Assembly (NCBI RefSeq): GCF_003952425.1
Contig: NZ_CP034449.1
Coordinates: 6,932,001-6,996,000 of the forward strand
Direction of reading: 5' to 3'
DNA length: 64,000 nt
Origin: Mesorhizobium sp. M2A.F.Ca.ET.046.03.2.1
GTDB taxonomy: Bacteria > Pseudomonadota > Alphaproteobacteria > Rhizobiales > Rhizobiaceae
Shown: piece after piece, positions 43,801 to 54,382 of the stretch
Layout: the number at the start of each line of letters is the position of its first letter
Numbering within the stretch: the stretch's first letter is position 1
Program-made: the position numbers and the translations under genes
Notes under the pieces: model-generated
Database searches by the model: none
Told to the model about the DNA's origin: nothing
The model's input: only the letters and a program-made list of their open reading frames with translations

Positions 43801-46800
43801 AGATCAGGTAGCGGGCGAGCTTCTGCACATTGGCGGCGTCGGTGAGGCTGAGGCCCAGATGGCGCGTCTGCACCTGGCTGCGCGTCCAGGCAAGCATCGC
43901 CTGGCGTGCGAAGCTCTCCTGATGGTCGAGCCGGGCGATCGCCTCGTCGAGCTCGGCGCGATTGGCGCCGACGGCGGTCCAGAAGGTCAGCGAGATCTTC
44001 TTGTTTGCCGGCACGCGGACCTGGCGGCGCAGCGCCGCCACGGGGTCGAGCGTGAAGCCCTGGCTGCCGGAAAGCCTGACGCCGGGATCGAAAGCCACGG
44101 CATCGGCGATGGTGCGGCCGCGGCCGATGAAGGCGCGCCGGTCGGTTTCGGCCTCAGCATCGCGCGACGGGCCCGAGGGATCGGTGACGAAATGCACCAT
44201 GGTGAGGTCAGGGTCGTTCTTGTCGCGCTTGCGCCTGGTGGCGAAGATCGCGCCGTTGTTCGGCGCGACCTCAGTCTCGACGAACATCTTGGAGAAGGCC
44301 GGATGCGCGTTGTCCGAGGCCTCGTTGCCCAGCACCAGCTCGGCGAAGGATGTCACCTCGATATGCCGGTCGGTGGCACCGTCATTGTAGAGGGTGATGC
44401 GGCGGCCTTCGCCATTGCCCTCGGAAATGACGATGCACTCGACCTCGGAACGCAGCGAGCCGACGGACTTGGTGAAGCTCGCCTTGTCGTCGCCGAACAG
44501 CGTCTGGACGCGTTCGCCCTCGGCGCGCTTCGGCTCGGCGGTGGCGGACCACCAGTCGCCCGTCGCGGTGTCGCGCAGGAAGATATAGGAGCCAAGGCGA
44601 TCCTCGCTCGGATCCGGCTGCCAGCGGGTGACGGCAAGCTCGCCGAAGCGGCTGTAGCCGGAGCCGGTCGCGGTGACCATGACCGAATAGCGGCCGTTGG
44701 ACATGACGTTGGTCGCCCGCAGCGCCTTGATGGGATCGAGGATGACGCGGCTGTCCGGGCTCTCCGTCTCGGTCTCGTCCTTGGATCTCTCGTCGGCTTC
44801 CGTCCTGACGGTCGCGGTCGGAATGTCGCGCGGCGCCTTCTCCTGCAGGAGAAGCTCGGCCGACTCGATCACCGGATCGCTGTGGAAACGCTCGCGCAGC
44901 CGGCCCTCGAAAATGGCGTCGGCGACAGCGGCGATCGACATGCCGGAATGGTGCGCCATGTAGTTCTGCACCACGGCGTGGTCGGTGCCTTCAGGCACGC
45001 GCTGCGGCGTGAAATCGACCGCGTCGTAGAAACCGTGGCGGCCAAGCGCGCCGATCGAGCGCAACCGCTGCAGGTTCTGCACCGCCTCGCGCGGGCTGAA
45101 CTGCGCCGCGAGAATCGTCGCATAGGGCGCGATCACGGTGTTCTGGCCAAGGCCCCGCTTCAGGCCCAGGCCGGGCACGCCGAAATTGGTGTACTGATAG
45201 GTGAGCTCGCGGTCGCGGGCGTTATAGGCCGCTTCCGAAATGCCCCAGGGCACGTTCTTGGAACGCGCATACTGGATCTGGCGCTTGATGATGAGCTTGC
45301 TGGTCTGGTTGAGGATCGAGCCCTGCGGCTCCTTCATCACCAGAGGCGGCATCAGATACTCGAACATCGAGCCCGACCAGGACATCAGCGCGCCCTGAAA
45401 GCCGATCTCGACGATCGGGCGTCCGAGACGGAACCAATGCTCGGTCGGCAGGTCGCCCTTGGCGATGGCGAACAGGCTCGTCAACCGCGCTTCGGAGGCG
45501 AGAAGGTCGTAGCAGCTTTCGTCGAGCTGGCGGTCCTCGACGCGGTAGCCGATCGAGAGCAGCTTGCGCTCCTGGCGCATCAGGAAGGAGAAATCCATCT
45601 CGAAGGCGTAGCGGCGGCAGCGCTCGCGCAGAGCGAGCAACTTGGCGCGCAGAGCGGCGACGGCGCTCTCGTCATTGTGCGAATCGTGCACATGCGCCTC
45701 GCAGGTCGCTTCCAGCCTGGCCGCCCAGTCGGCGATGACATCGCTCTTGGGCGAGGCCGCCTCGGTGTGGATCGCGGTGGCGAGCTTGCGGATCTCGCCG
45801 GCGAGCACGGCAAGGTTGATGGTGCGGATCGAGGCCATCTCCGGCTGCGCCTTGATGGTCGCAACCGCGCGGCGCATGCCATCGAGACGGTCGGCCAGGC
45901 GCTGGCGCAGCGGCCGCAGTTGACGGCGGTCGTCCGGCAGCTCTTCCAGGCTTTCGTCGAGGATGGTGACGGTGTCGATGATGCCTTCGAAATCGCCCTG
46001 CAGATGCACGGACGGCGCTTCGGCCCATTCGGCGCAGGAGGCGGCAACCGCGACCAGATGTCCGGCGAGATTGCCGCTGTCGACCGCCGAGATGTAAAGC
46101 GGATAGAGCGGCTTCAGCGTCGTCGTGTCATACCAGTTGTAGAGATGGCCGCGGTCGCGCGGCATGTTCTCGATGGTCGTCATCGTGGCGTCGATGCGGG
46201 TGATGGCATCCGACAGGCTGATCCAGCCGAAATCGCGCGCCGACACCACCGAGAGCAGATAGACGCCGATATTGGTCGGCGAGGTGCGCGGCGCCACCAC
46301 CGGCGCCGGGCTTTCCTGGAAATTGTCCGGCGGCAAATGATGCTGCTCGGTCGTCACGAAGGTCTCGAAATAGTGCCAGGTGCGGCGCGCGAAGGTGCGC
46401 AGCACCTGGATGTCGGCGCTCGAGATGCGCAGCCTGTCCTCGGTCTCGGCCGAGCGGCTGATCCAGCAGGCGACGGCGGGCGAAGCGATCCAGAAGATGG
46501 CGAAGAAGAAGGCGACGAAGGCGCCTGTGGAATCGGCCAGCACCGGAATAGCCAGGCCGACGACTCCGATGATCACCGCGCCATACATCATGCCGTAATA
46601 GGCGCCGAGATCGTTGCCGCCCTTGGCGGCCTGCGAGGCGGTGCGCCATTCGAGCAGGTTCTGCCGGCTGACGAAGAGGCGGTAGATGGTGCGAATGATG
46701 GCGTCGCCCATCATCCAGGCGAGATGCGCCATCAAGAGCACCTTCAGCGCCACCAGCGCCGTGCCGAAGACGGTGTCGCGCGCAAGCGCCGAGAAATGGC

Positions 46801-49417
46801 CGCGCGGCGTCTGGTCGCCGCTCTTGGGCAGGATGCCGTTCACGATGTCGAAGGTAGGCGCCATGAACAGGCTGAGGATCATAAGCGCCTGCCACTGCGC
46901 CGCCTGGGTGAAGGGCAGCAGCGTCCAGCCGGCCACGCAGGCCATGACCCAGAAGATCGGGGTGACCGAGCGGCGCAGATTGTCGACCATCTTCCAGCGC
47001 GACAGCGCCGGCACGCCGGAGCGCGGGTCGAAAATGTAGCCGAGCAGCTGCCAGTCGCCGCGCGCCCAGCGGTGATGGCGCGAGGCGTCGACGGAGTAGC
47101 GGGTGGGATAGTCCTCGACCAGCTCGACGTCGGTGACCAAAGCGGCGCGCGAGAGCGCGCCTTCGAGCAGGTCGTGGCTGAGGATGGTGTTTTCGTCGAT
47201 GCGGTTCTTCAGCGCCGCCTCGAAGGCGTCGACATGATAGAGGCCCTTGCCGGTGAAGGAACCGTCGCCGAAGACGTCCTGGTAGACGTCGGAGACGGCG
47301 AAGACATAGGGGTCGAGGCCGCGATTGGCCGAGAAGACGCGCTGGAAGAAGGAGGCATCGTCGCCGCTGGTCAGCGATGCCGTGATGCGCGGCTGCAGGA
47401 TCGTGTAGCCCGCGGTGACGACGCGCTTGACCGGATCGAAATGCGGGCGGTTCAGCGGATGGGCGAGCTTGCCGACCAGGCTCGAAACCGCGTCCCGCGT
47501 GGTGCGCGTGTCGGCGTCGAGCGTCATCACATAGACGACCTTTTCCGGCAGCGGCACGTCGAGCGGCAGGAAGGTAGTGTCGCTGTCGCCACGCAGGAGA
47601 AGGTTCAGCTCATGCAGCTTGCCGCGCTTGCGCTCCCAGCCCATCCAGCAGCCCTGCGCCTGGTTGTAGAGCCGGCGGCGATGCAAGAGGTAGAAGCGCG
47701 GCGAGCCTTCCGACGGATAGCGGGCGTTGAGCCTAGCGATCTCGTCGCGGGCATATTGCAGGATCTCGATGTCGGCGGCGTCGATCTCGGTCTTGGAATC
47801 CGGCCAGTCGGACAACAGGGCGAAATGGATCTCTTCGGCCGTGTTGGCGAGGTGGTGCACCTCGATGTTGCGGATGTTTTCCTCGACGTCGTCGCGCGAG
47901 CCGATCAGCGAGGGCACCACGACCAGCGTGCGCGCCTCGGCCGGGATGCCGTGCTTGTTGTAGTCATAGCCGACAAGCCGGGTGGGTTTGAGGAACAGCG
48001 CCACGACGGTGTTGAAGAAGGCCAGCGCGCCTTCGCTTGCCGGCACCGCGAACAGCGCCAGCATCAGCGTGATCGATTCCACCGACAGGCCGAGATTGGC
48101 GAGCGCCCTGCCCGACAGCACCAACAGCAGCGCCGTCAGAAGGAAAACCGGGCCGACGATGCCCATCCAGCCAGCGCTGGCAAAGGCACGCTTGAAGGTC
48201 ACATAGAAAGGCGGTCGGTAGCCGATCGCCTTTTCCAGCTCCTGACGGCGCGGCCCGACCAGGAAGAAGCCGACATCGGTGTGCACGTCCGGATCCGCTG
48301 TCTCCGGCACGCCGGATGCATCGGTGACGCCGGGCGTGTGGCCGGCAAGCTCGATCGCCTTTTCGGCCACCCGATATTCGGACAGCTCGGAGCGCCGCGC
48401 CAGTTGCTCGATCGCGGTGCGGTACTGGTCGCGCGAGAAGAAATCGAGGTCGGCGAAATCGGTCTTCTCACGCAACAGCGTGTCGATGCGGCTGACGCCT
48501 TCGAACCAGACCGTCCAGTCGACGTCGTTGATGAGGCGCAGGCCGCGGATGATGTTGCCGGTGGTGACATTGCCGCTGGAAAGCGTCTGATGCTCGGAGA
48601 TGATGATCTCCTCGGCGTCGGAGCCGGTCTTTTCCAGCTCTCCCTCCAGCCATTCCAGCGCCCGGCCGGCGTTCTGCGACCCGTCGCGCAGGCGGTAGAG
48701 CAACTGGGTGGCAAAAGTGGTGTCCTGCGCATGCGCGCTGTAGTTGGACAGGATCCTGGTGCGGTCGGCATTGTCGTCGGTCGCGAGAACCCGGTCGGCA
48801 ACCTCGTTGGCGATGTGTCGCATCTGCCTGGTGCGGTCGACGCGCACGGCGATGCGACGCAGGTTCTCGATCAGCACAAAGCGCAGCAACGAGGGCAGCG
48901 CCCAGAGCTCTCCGATTTTCATCGGCTCGACCGACTGGAAGCCCTCGACAATGGCCTTGAACATGTTGGCCGAGACCGAGCTGTCGGAATGCTCGACATA
49001 GCTCCAGGCAACGACGAAAGCGCGCGGCAGCACCGTCCTGTCGCCGAGCGTGAGCGTCGGCAGCTGCCGATAGAAGCGGCGCGGCAGGTCACGCTTCACC
49101 TGGAAGATGGTCTCCTCGACCAAATAGTTGTTGTCGAGCAGCCATTGCGCGGCCGGCGTGATGGTCTCGCCCTTGGCCTGGGCGGCATTGGTCGAACGGT
49201 AGACTTCGAGGATCTTCTTGGCGCTGTCGCGGATGCGGGCCTGGAACTCGAACGGGGCGAGGCCGAACAGGTCCTTGACCTCGCCCTTGGCTAAAGCGAC
49301 GCCCAAGGCGCGCAGCCTGTCCTCAGGGAGGAAATTGGAGCGTATCGGCGCTTCCGTCACCAACGGGAAGCCGGCGCTTGTCTGTTCGATCTTGTTGGGA
49401 TTGGTCTGAATGTTCAT
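40838..49417 (-). CDS. ndvB: Cyclic beta-1,2-glucan synthase NdvB/ChvB
   Basis: This giant 2859-residue inner membrane enzyme makes periplasmic cyclic glucan, needed for osmotic adaptation and for invasion of plants. The N-terminal half is a GT84 glycosyltransferase with VYVMTLDADTRTTRDAVSSL (DxD, about residue 633), RHHRWARGDWQLLGYIF (about 777, QxxRW-type) and several membrane spans. The middle is a glycoamylase-like region (FGVPGLGLKRGLGQNTVIAP). The C-terminal GH94 glycan phosphorylase domain includes LGGDWNDGMNRVGEGGKGES (about 2540). It starts with MNIQTNPNKIEQTSAGFPLV. The length matches ChvB/NdvB. It is intact. Confidence 0.97.
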   Translation of the reverse strand: MNIQTNPNKIEQTSAGFPLVTEAPIRSNFLPEDRLRALGVALAKGEVKDLFGLAPFEFQARIRDSAKKILEVYRSTNAAQAKGETITPAAQWLLDNNYLVEETIFQVKRDLPRRFYRQLPTLTLGDRTVLPRAFVVAWSYVEHSDSSVSANMFKAIVEGFQSVEPMKIGELWALPSLLRFVLIENLRRIAVRVDRTRQMRHIANEVADRVLATDDNADRTRILSNYSAHAQDTTFATQLLYRLRDGSQNAGRALEWLEGELEKTGSDAEEIIISEHQTLSSGNVTTGNIIRGLRLINDVDWTVWFEGVSRIDTLLREKTDFADLDFFSRDQYRTAIEQLARRSELSEYRVAEKAIELAGHTPGVTDASGVPETADPDVHTDVGFFLVGPRRQELEKAIGYRPPFYVTFKRAFASAGWMGIVGPVFLLTALLLVLSGRALANLGLSVESITLMLALFAVPASEGALAFFNTVVALFLKPTRLVGYDYNKHGIPAEARTLVVVPSLIGSRDDVEENIRNIEVHHLANTAEEIHFALLSDWPDSKTEIDAADIEILQYARDEIARLNARYPSEGSPRFYLLHRRRLYNQAQGCWMGWERKRGKLHELNLLLRGDSDTTFLPLDVPLPEKVVYVMTLDADTRTTRDAVSSLVGKLAHPLNRPHFDPVKRVVTAGYTILQPRITASLTSGDDASFFQRVFSANRGLDPYVFAVSDVYQDVFGDGSFTGKGLYHVDAFEAALKNRIDENTILSHDLLEGALSRAALVTDVELVEDYPTRYSVDASRHHRWARGDWQLLGYIFDPRSGVPALSRWKMVDNLRRSVTPIFWVMACVAGWTLLPFTQAAQWQALMILSLFMAPTFDIVNGILPKSGDQTPRGHFSALARDTVFGTALVALKVLLMAHLAWMMGDAIIRTIYRLFVSRQNLLEWRTASQAAKGGNDLGAYYGMMYGAVIIGVVGLAIPVLADSTGAFVAFFFAIFWIASPAVACWISRSAETEDRLRISSADIQVLRTFARRTWHYFETFVTTEQHHLPPDNFQESPAPVVAPRTSPTNIGVYLLSVVSARDFGWISLSDAITRIDATMTTIENMPRDRGHLYNWYDTTTLKPLYPLYISAVDSGNLAGHLVAVAASCAEWAEAPSVHLQGDFEGIIDTVTILDESLEELPDDRRQLRPLRQRLADRLDGMRRAVATIKAQPEMASIRTINLAVLAGEIRKLATAIHTEAASPKSDVIADWAARLEATCEAHVHDSHNDESAVAALRAKLLALRERCRRYAFEMDFSFLMRQERKLLSIGYRVEDRQLDESCYDLLASEARLTSLFAIAKGDLPTEHWFRLGRPIVEIGFQGALMSWSGSMFEYLMPPLVMKEPQGSILNQTSKLIIKRQIQYARSKNVPWGISEAAYNARDRELTYQYTNFGVPGLGLKRGLGQNTVIAPYATILAAQFSPREAVQNLQRLRSIGALGRHGFYDAVDFTPQRVPEGTDHAVVQNYMAHHSGMSIAAVADAIFEGRLRERFHSDPVIESAELLLQEKAPRDIPTATVRTEADERSKDETETESPDSRVILDPIKALRATNVMSNGRYSVMVTATGSGYSRFGELAVTRWQPDPSEDRLGSYIFLRDTATGDWWSATAEPKRAEGERVQTLFGDDKASFTKSVGSLRSEVECIVISEGNGEGRRITLYNDGATDRHIEVTSFAELVLGNEASDNAHPAFSKMFVETEVAPNNGAIFATRRKRDKNDPDLTMVHFVTDPSGPSRDAEAETDRRAFIGRGRTIADAVAFDPGVRLSGSQGFTLDPVAALRRQVRVPANKKISLTFWTAVGANRAELDEAIARLDHQESFARQAMLAWTRSQVQTRHLGLSLTDAANVQKLARYLIYPDPFLRLPAESIASGLGRQSSLWPTSISGDFPIFLVRIGDVADLEIVAQALRFQEYMRARGMMIDFVVVNEQASSYVQDLQRAVETLCENSRLRGRELGPRQHIFAVRRDLMDEPTYKTLLSVARVVLHTRNGTIFDQLERAETAALQARDALLQAEGGSPREPSPPLPLPVPASQAGADIAADGRGLSLWNGYGGFDGDGRHYVTRLTGRRVTPQPWINVISNASFGFHVSAEGAGFTWSRNSRDYQLTPWSNDPVSNRPGEGFYVFDHASGKAFSPMAATVRDPSMTYETWHGQGFSTFRSKRGPLSMDLTQVVDPVDPVKISRLRIQNSGSVPARLRVYAYAEWVLGGHRSRTAATIVPARDTATGAMLAQNPYGLDFGERVAFLGASHPIHSVTADRSEFIGRHGTTEYPQAVLGGLALSGRIEAGDDPCAVVASDIDIPAGGDVTLSWLLGDAATPAEASALVQTHRGKDFDQRLADNEKAWRGFLDTIQVETPDEAMNAMVNHWLPYQSLACRIRARSAFYQASGAFGFRDQLQDTLALLAHDPKLARDQILNAARRQFPEGDVQHWWLPRTDAGVRTMISDDVVWLAHATARYIEVTGDAAILKEQLPFIDGQQLGEGEHDAFFTPEITKNTASLYDHCARALDLAIKRSSPAGLPLILGGDWNDGMNRVGEGGKGESVWLGWFLLKTLTDFAPVAKGQGDTKRAQAWLKHADVLKRALESTAWDGQWYRRGSFDNGAPLGSHNSDECKIDSIAQSWSVLSGEGDPARSTTAMEQATNMLVDDELKIVKLFTPAFSKSEKDPGYIKSYPPGVRENGGQYTHAATWFVIALAEMGRTDEAYRCFSMLNPVNHASDEAAAEHYRVEPYVVAADIYAGEGKGGRGGWTWYTGSAGWLYRAAVEGILGIERRGKEITFRPKLPGHWDGYAATLKMFGGEIKVRVIRDKKTKSISLEVDGSKKKSASFEPKAGDKTEVVVRIPA

Positions 49418-49687
49418 TGAAAATTCCGTAAGCGGGGGCGCAATGCGGCGTCACCGCCACGGCAATGGCCCTAAAACCGGTTCAATTGCAATTGGTTGCA
49501 TGACTGATCGGCCGAAAGTTTGTTCTGCGCACCACAACAGGGGCGTGCCCTTTCGACAGCTCGTGGGCTAACGCCCCTCGCTCTTCGCCCCCGGTTGGAT
49601 CAGGGCAAGGAATCAGGCTTTTTCGTGATACATGCAAGGGGCCGGGCGATAATTCGCCCGCGCCGCGATCATGTTTGGCAACAGCCG

Positions 49688-50275
49688 TTAATGGTTGGCG
49701 GCAAGGCGATCGAGCGCGATCACGAAAAGCAGCCCCTGCCCCTGAGGCTGGAGCCGCAATTCCGGGCTGTGGCGATCGAGGATCAGCGTATCGAGCGGTC
49801 CGAGGCTCGGCGCATCGTCTGTGAGAAGCCTGAAGCCTGCGTTGGCTGCCAGAACCAGCGTCTTGTCGGCGCGCGGCGAGATGCGAATCTCGCCGGAGAG
49901 CGGCATGCGCTCGACGCCATGGGCCATGCGGCCACGGCGGGTCATGACGTTGAGATCGGTGATCGGGCCACTGATCAGCGCGGCGCTGGTCGGCACATCG
50001 CCCGCAAAGGCGAGCGGCGCCGAGTCAGCGGTAAGCCGCGCCGGCGCCCGGCCGGCAATGTCGAGGACAATCCCCTCGCCTTCCAGCACCGACAGCGTGC
50101 GGTCGATGCCGGCGAAGCTGGAGAACGGCCCGCTGGTTTCGACGCGGGCCATGGAGACGCGCCAGTCGAAATCGTCGAGCCCGGCGCCGTCGGGCGAAAC
50201 CGCGATCTCGGTGGTCGTGCCGCCGCCATTCTTCCACGGCATGACGCGGTAATCGGCGGCACGAAGGATACGCAT
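49688..50275 (-). CDS. hutD: HutD/Ves family protein
   Basis: This 195-residue cupin-like protein has the family signature YRVMPWKNGGGTTTEIAVSP near the start, DFDWRVSMARVETSGPFSSF and SVLEGEGIVLD, and PITDLNVMTRRGRMAHGVER. HutD is found in hut operons and is thought to limit pathway activity by binding formylglutamate or urocanate. The ATG at 50275 follows the hutU stop by 4 bp, so it is the last gene of the hutIHGUD unit. Confidence 0.9.
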   Translation of the reverse strand: MRILRAADYRVMPWKNGGGTTTEIAVSPDGAGLDDFDWRVSMARVETSGPFSSFAGIDRTLSVLEGEGIVLDIAGRAPARLTADSAPLAFAGDVPTSAALISGPITDLNVMTRRGRMAHGVERMPLSGEIRISPRADKTLVLAANAGFRLLTDDAPSLGPLDTLILDRHSPELRLQPQGQGLLFVIALDRLAANH

Positions 50276-50279
50276 CGGC

Positions 50280-51950
50280 TCAGCCCAATATGCCCGGCAG
50301 GTTGAGCTGGTGCTCCTTGGCGCACTCAATGGCGATGTCGTAGCCGGCATCGGCATGGCGCATGACGCCGGTCGCCGGGTCGTTCCACAAAACGCGCTCC
50401 AGGCGCTTGGCGGCTTCTGCCGTACCGTCGGCCACGATCACCATGCCGGCATGCTGCGAGAAGCCCATGCCGACGCCGCCGCCGTGATGGAGCGACACCC
50501 AGGTGGCGCCGGAGGCGGTGTTGAGCAGCGCATTGAGCAGCGGCCAGTCGGAAATGGCGTCGGAGCCGTCCTTCATCGCTTCGGTCTCGCGATTCGGCGA
50601 GGCGACCGAACCGGAATCGAGATGATCACGGCCGATGACGACGGGAGCCTTCAGCTCGCCCTTGGCGACCATCTCGTTGAAGGCGAGGCCGAGCCGATGG
50701 CGGTCGCCGAGGCCGACCCAGCAGATGCGCGCCGGCAGGCCCTGAAACGAGATGCGCTCGCGCGCCATGTCGAGCCAGTTATGCAGATGCGTGTTGCCGG
50801 GAGTGAGCTCGCGCACCTTGGCATCGGTCTTGTAGATGTCCTCCGGATCGCCCGAGAGCGCTGCCCAGCGGAATGGACCGATGCCGCGGCAGAACAGCGG
50901 GCGGATATAGGCCGGCACGAAGCCCGGGAAGGCGAAGGCGTTCTCAAAACCTTCATCCTTGGCGACCTGGCGGATGTTGTTGCCGTAGTCGAGCGTCGGC
51001 ACGCCGGCGTTCCAGAACGCCACCATCGCCTCGACATGCTCGCGCATCGATGCGCGAGCAGCCTTTTCGACGGCTTTCGGATCAGAGGTGCGCTTCTCGC
51101 GCCATTCGGCCATGGTCCAGCCCTTGGGCAGATAGCCGTTGATCGGGTCATGCGCCGAGGTCTGGTCGGTGAGGATGTCGGGGCGGATGCCGCGCCTAAA
51201 CATTTCGGGCACGATCTCGGCGGCGTTGCCGAGCAGGCCGACGGACTTCGCCTCGCCGGCCTTGGTCCAGCGATCGATCATTTCCATCGCTTCATCCAGC
51301 GTCTCGGCCTTCTCGTCGAGATAGCGGGTGCGCAGGCGAAAATCGATCGAGTCAGGGTTGCACTCGATGGCGAGGCAGGAGGCACCGGCCATGACGGCGG
51401 CCAGAGGCTGGGCGCCGCCCATGCCGCCGAGGCCGCCGGTCAGGATCCACTTGCCCTTGAGGTCGCCGTTGTAATGCTGGCGGCCGGCCTCGACGAAGGT
51501 CTCGTAGGTGCCCTGCACGATGCCCTGCGTGCCGATATAGATCCAGGAGCCGGCCGTCATCTGGCCGTACATCATTAGGCCCTTCCTATCTAGCTCGTTG
51601 AACTTCTCCCAGTTCGCCCAGTGCGGCACGATGTTGGAGTTGGCAATGAGCACGCGCGGGGCATTGGAATGGGTCTTGAAGACGCCGACCGGCTTGCCGG
51701 ACTGAACCAGCAGCGTCTCGTCCTCGCCCAGCATCTTCAGCGAAGCGACAATGCGGTCGAAATCGTTCCAGGTGCGCGCCGCCCGGCCGATGCCGCCATA
51801 GACGACCAGCTCGTTGGGGTTCTCGGCGACCTCCGGGTCGAGATTGTTCATCAGCATGCGCAGCGGCGCCTCGGTCGTCCAATAGCGGGCGTTGAGCTTG
51901 TCGCCGCGGGGCGCACGCACTTCGCGAATGTTGTGGCGCGGATCGTTCAT
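50280..51950 (-). CDS. hutU: Urocanate hydratase HutU
   Basis: This 556-residue enzyme converts urocanate to imidazolone propionate using bound NAD. The N terminus [20 protein letters not shown], the glycine-rich NAD site [20 protein letters not shown], and [20 protein letters not shown] (with the catalytic-region Cys) are those of the family, and the length is standard. The ATG at 51950 is one codon after another ATG. It lies 28 bp after hutG. Confidence 0.96.
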   Translation of the reverse strand: MNDPRHNIREVRAPRGDKLNARYWTTEAPLRMLMNNLDPEVAENPNELVVYGGIGRAARTWNDFDRIVASLKMLGEDETLLVQSGKPVGVFKTHSNAPRVLIANSNIVPHWANWEKFNELDRKGLMMYGQMTAGSWIYIGTQGIVQGTYETFVEAGRQHYNGDLKGKWILTGGLGGMGGAQPLAAVMAGASCLAIECNPDSIDFRLRTRYLDEKAETLDEAMEMIDRWTKAGEAKSVGLLGNAAEIVPEMFRRGIRPDILTDQTSAHDPINGYLPKGWTMAEWREKRTSDPKAVEKAARASMREHVEAMVAFWNAGVPTLDYGNNIRQVAKDEGFENAFAFPGFVPAYIRPLFCRGIGPFRWAALSGDPEDIYKTDAKVRELTPGNTHLHNWLDMARERISFQGLPARICWVGLGDRHRLGLAFNEMVAKGELKAPVVIGRDHLDSGSVASPNRETEAMKDGSDAISDWPLLNALLNTASGATWVSLHHGGGVGMGFSQHAGMVIVADGTAEAAKRLERVLWNDPATGVMRHADAGYDIAIECAKEHQLNLPGILG

Positions 51951-51978
51951 CATTGTCCCTTTCGAGTAAGGCGGCGCG

Positions 51979-52794
51979 TCAGCGCCCAGCCCATTCAATG
52001 GCGGTTTCGAGAATGGTTTTCAGCGTGGCGCGGATCGGCGCGGCATAGCTTGGGTCGTAAGGCACCGGCCAGTTTTCCGGCGAACCCTTTTCGGCCGGCT
52101 CGCGCATATAGCCGCGGTTGGAGAGCTCCATCTGAAGCGCGTGGACGCCGTTCTCGGGCCGGCCGAAGCTTCTGGTGATCCAGCCGCCCTTGAAACGGCC
52201 GTTCACCACCCAGCTCTCGCCGGTCGCGGCAAGGATCTCGCTGACCTTTTGCTGCAGCGACGGATCGGTGCTCCTGCCGTCATTGGTGCCGAGGTTGAAG
52301 ACCGGCAGCGTGCCTTCGAACAGGCGCGGCAGCACCGAGCGGATCGAATGGCAGTCATAGAGCACGATGTTCTCATGCATGCCGCGCAGCCGGTCGATCT
52401 CGGCCTGCAGGGCGGCATGATACGGCACGAAATAGGTCTCGCGGCGCTGGTCGATCTCGGACGGCGTCGGTTCGTCGCCCATATTGTAGAGCGGATCGCC
52501 GTCGAACGTGTCCGTCGGGCAGAGCGTCGTCGTCGGCTGTCCGGGATAGAGCGAAACGCCGGAAGGATCACGGTTGACGTCGATGACCGTGCGCGAGATG
52601 GCGGTGTGCACGACGGTCGCGCCAAGGTCGGCGGCAAAATCATAGAGCTTGTCGATCCACCAGTCGCAGTCGCGCCGGCCGAGCCAGGTTGAGACCAGGC
52701 GGGAGTCCAGGCCTGCAAGATCGATGCCTGTGTGCGGGATCGAGACCAGCAGAGGCGCAGTGCCTTGGGTGACGGTAAGCCAGGGAGGGGTCAT
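51979..52794 (-). CDS. hutG: N-formylglutamate deformylase HutG
   Basis: This 271-residue hydrolase ends the histidine pathway by removing formate from N-formylglutamate. Features are [20 protein letters not shown] (metal His), [39 protein letters not shown] and [19 protein letters not shown]. Together with HutF it gives the two-step route through formylglutamate. It lies between hutH and hutU. Confidence 0.94.
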   Translation of the reverse strand: MTPPWLTVTQGTAPLLVSIPHTGIDLAGLDSRLVSTWLGRRDCDWWIDKLYDFAADLGATVVHTAISRTVIDVNRDPSGVSLYPGQPTTTLCPTDTFDGDPLYNMGDEPTPSEIDQRRETYFVPYHAALQAEIDRLRGMHENIVLYDCHSIRSVLPRLFEGTLPVFNLGTNDGRSTDPSLQQKVSEILAATGESWVVNGRFKGGWITRSFGRPENGVHALQMELSNRGYMREPAEKGSPENWPVPYDPSYAAPIRATLKTILETAIEWAGR

Positions 52795-52846
52795 GCGAGA
52801 CCTCCGTGCGTTGGCGCTCTACGGCGCCGTGTCGTCGTTAGCATTC

Positions 52847-54382
52847 TCACGACGCAATCCCCGGCAGCTTCACAGCACCGGCCGCCTTCACCGCGGCGCC
52901 GCTGCGCACCATGGCGATTGCCTTTTCCATGTCGGGATGGAAATGCCGGTCATTGTCGAGATACGGCACCTCGGCGCGGACCAGCCTGCGCACCGCTTCC
53001 AGTGCCTCGCTCGAAGCAAGCGGCGCTTGGAAATCGCAGCCTTGCGCCGCGGCCAGCAATTCGATGCCGATGACGGCGGTCGCATTCTCGATCATGCCGA
53101 GCAGCCGGCGCGCGCCGTGCGCGGCCATCGAGACATGGTCTTCCTGGTTGGCCGAGGTTGGGATCGAATCGACGCTCGCCGGATAGGCCTTCTGCTTGTT
53201 TTCCGAAACAAGCGCTGCCGCCGTCACCTGCGGAATCATGAAACCGGAATTGAGCCCCGGCTTGGGCGTGAGAAAGGCCGGCATGCCCGACAGCGCCGGA
53301 TCGACCAGCATGGCGATGCGCCGCTCCGACAGCGAGCCGATCTCGCAGACCGCCAGCGCGATCATGTCGGCGGCGAAGGCCACCGGCTCGGCATGGAAAT
53401 TGCCGCCGGAGAGCGCGGTGTCGTCCTCGGCGAAGATCAGCGGGTTGTCGGTGACGCCATTGGCCTCGGTCTCGAGCGTGTCGGCGGCCTTGCGCAGCAC
53501 ATCGAGCGCGGCGCCCATCACCTGCGGCTGACAGCGCAGGCAGTACGGATCCTGCACGCGCTCGTCGTCGACGCGATGCGATTCACGGATGGCACTGCCG
53601 GCCATCAGATTGCGCAAGGCATCCGCCGTTTCGATCTGACCGCGATGTTTTCTCAACAGATGAATGCGCGGATCGAAGGGGGCGTCGGAGCCCTTGGCTG
53701 CGTCCGTCGATAGCGCGCCGGCAACCAGCGCCGACTGGTAGAGCACCTCGGCCTCGAACAGGCCGGCCAGCGCAAAAGCGGTCGAGAACTGCGTGCCGTT
53801 GAGCAGCGCCAGGCCTTCCTTGGCGCCGAGCGTCACCGGCTCCAGCCCATGCGAGACGAAGGCGACCTTGGCCGGGAAGCGCCCATGCGGGGTAAAGCAT
53901 TCGCCGACGCCGATCATGACGGCGGTCATGTGCGAGAGCGGCGCGAGGTCGCCGGAAGCGCCGACCGAGCCCTTCGCCGGCACGACCGGAATGACGTCGT
54001 TGGCGAGCATCCCTTGAAGCAGGTCGATGGTCTCGGCGCGCACGCCGGAGGCACCCTGGGCAAGGCTGGCGAGCTTCAGCGCCATCATCAGCCGCACCAC
54101 GGCGACCGGCATCGGCTCGCCGACGCCGGCGGCATGCGAGAGCACGATGTTGCGCTGGAGCGTTTCGAGATCGCTTTCTGGAATGCGGACGCTGGCAAGC
54201 TTGCCGAAGCCGGTGTTGATGCCATAGACCGGCTCGCCTTTGGCGAGGATGCGAGCCACCGCCTCGGCGCTGGCCTTGATCCTTGGCCGGCAGGCGTCGT
54301 CCAGCTTCGGCACGGCGCCGCGATAGATGGCGCGCCAGTCGGCAAGCGTCGCGCTGCCGGGCGTCAGGGTCAGTTCGGTCAT
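52847..54382 (-). CDS. hutH: Histidine ammonia-lyase HutH
   Basis: This 511-residue enzyme deaminates histidine to urocanate. The Ala-Ser-Gly that forms the MIO cofactor lies in [19 protein letters not shown], about residue 144. The first half has [20 protein letters not shown], and [20 protein letters not shown] is near residue 415. Its start overlaps the hutI stop as ATGA. Confidence 0.97.
   Translation of the reverse strand: MTELTLTPGSATLADWRAIYRGAVPKLDDACRPRIKASAEAVARILAKGEPVYGINTGFGKLASVRIPESDLETLQRNIVLSHAAGVGEPMPVAVVRLMMALKLASLAQGASGVRAETIDLLQGMLANDVIPVVPAKGSVGASGDLAPLSHMTAVMIGVGECFTPHGRFPAKVAFVSHGLEPVTLGAKEGLALLNGTQFSTAFALAGLFEAEVLYQSALVAGALSTDAAKGSDAPFDPRIHLLRKHRGQIETADALRNLMAGSAIRESHRVDDERVQDPYCLRCQPQVMGAALDVLRKAADTLETEANGVTDNPLIFAEDDTALSGGNFHAEPVAFAADMIALAVCEIGSLSERRIAMLVDPALSGMPAFLTPKPGLNSGFMIPQVTAAALVSENKQKAYPASVDSIPTSANQEDHVSMAAHGARRLLGMIENATAVIGIELLAAAQGCDFQAPLASSEALEAVRRLVRAEVPYLDNDRHFHPDMEKAIAMVRSGAAVKAAGAVKLPGIAS

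Noticed and set aside
41918..49294. Open frame of 2458 codons on the plus strand
   Set aside because: It lies wholly antisense to ndvB, whose product is recognisable over its full length. The plus-strand translation is rich in Arg, Ala, His and Val without any domain. Long antisense frames are common in GC-rich genes.
49418..49687. Possible tRNA-like GGTTCAATTGCAATTGG stretch upstream of ndvB
   Set aside because: Only a T-loop-like sequence is present; no acceptor stem or anticodon arm can be drawn.
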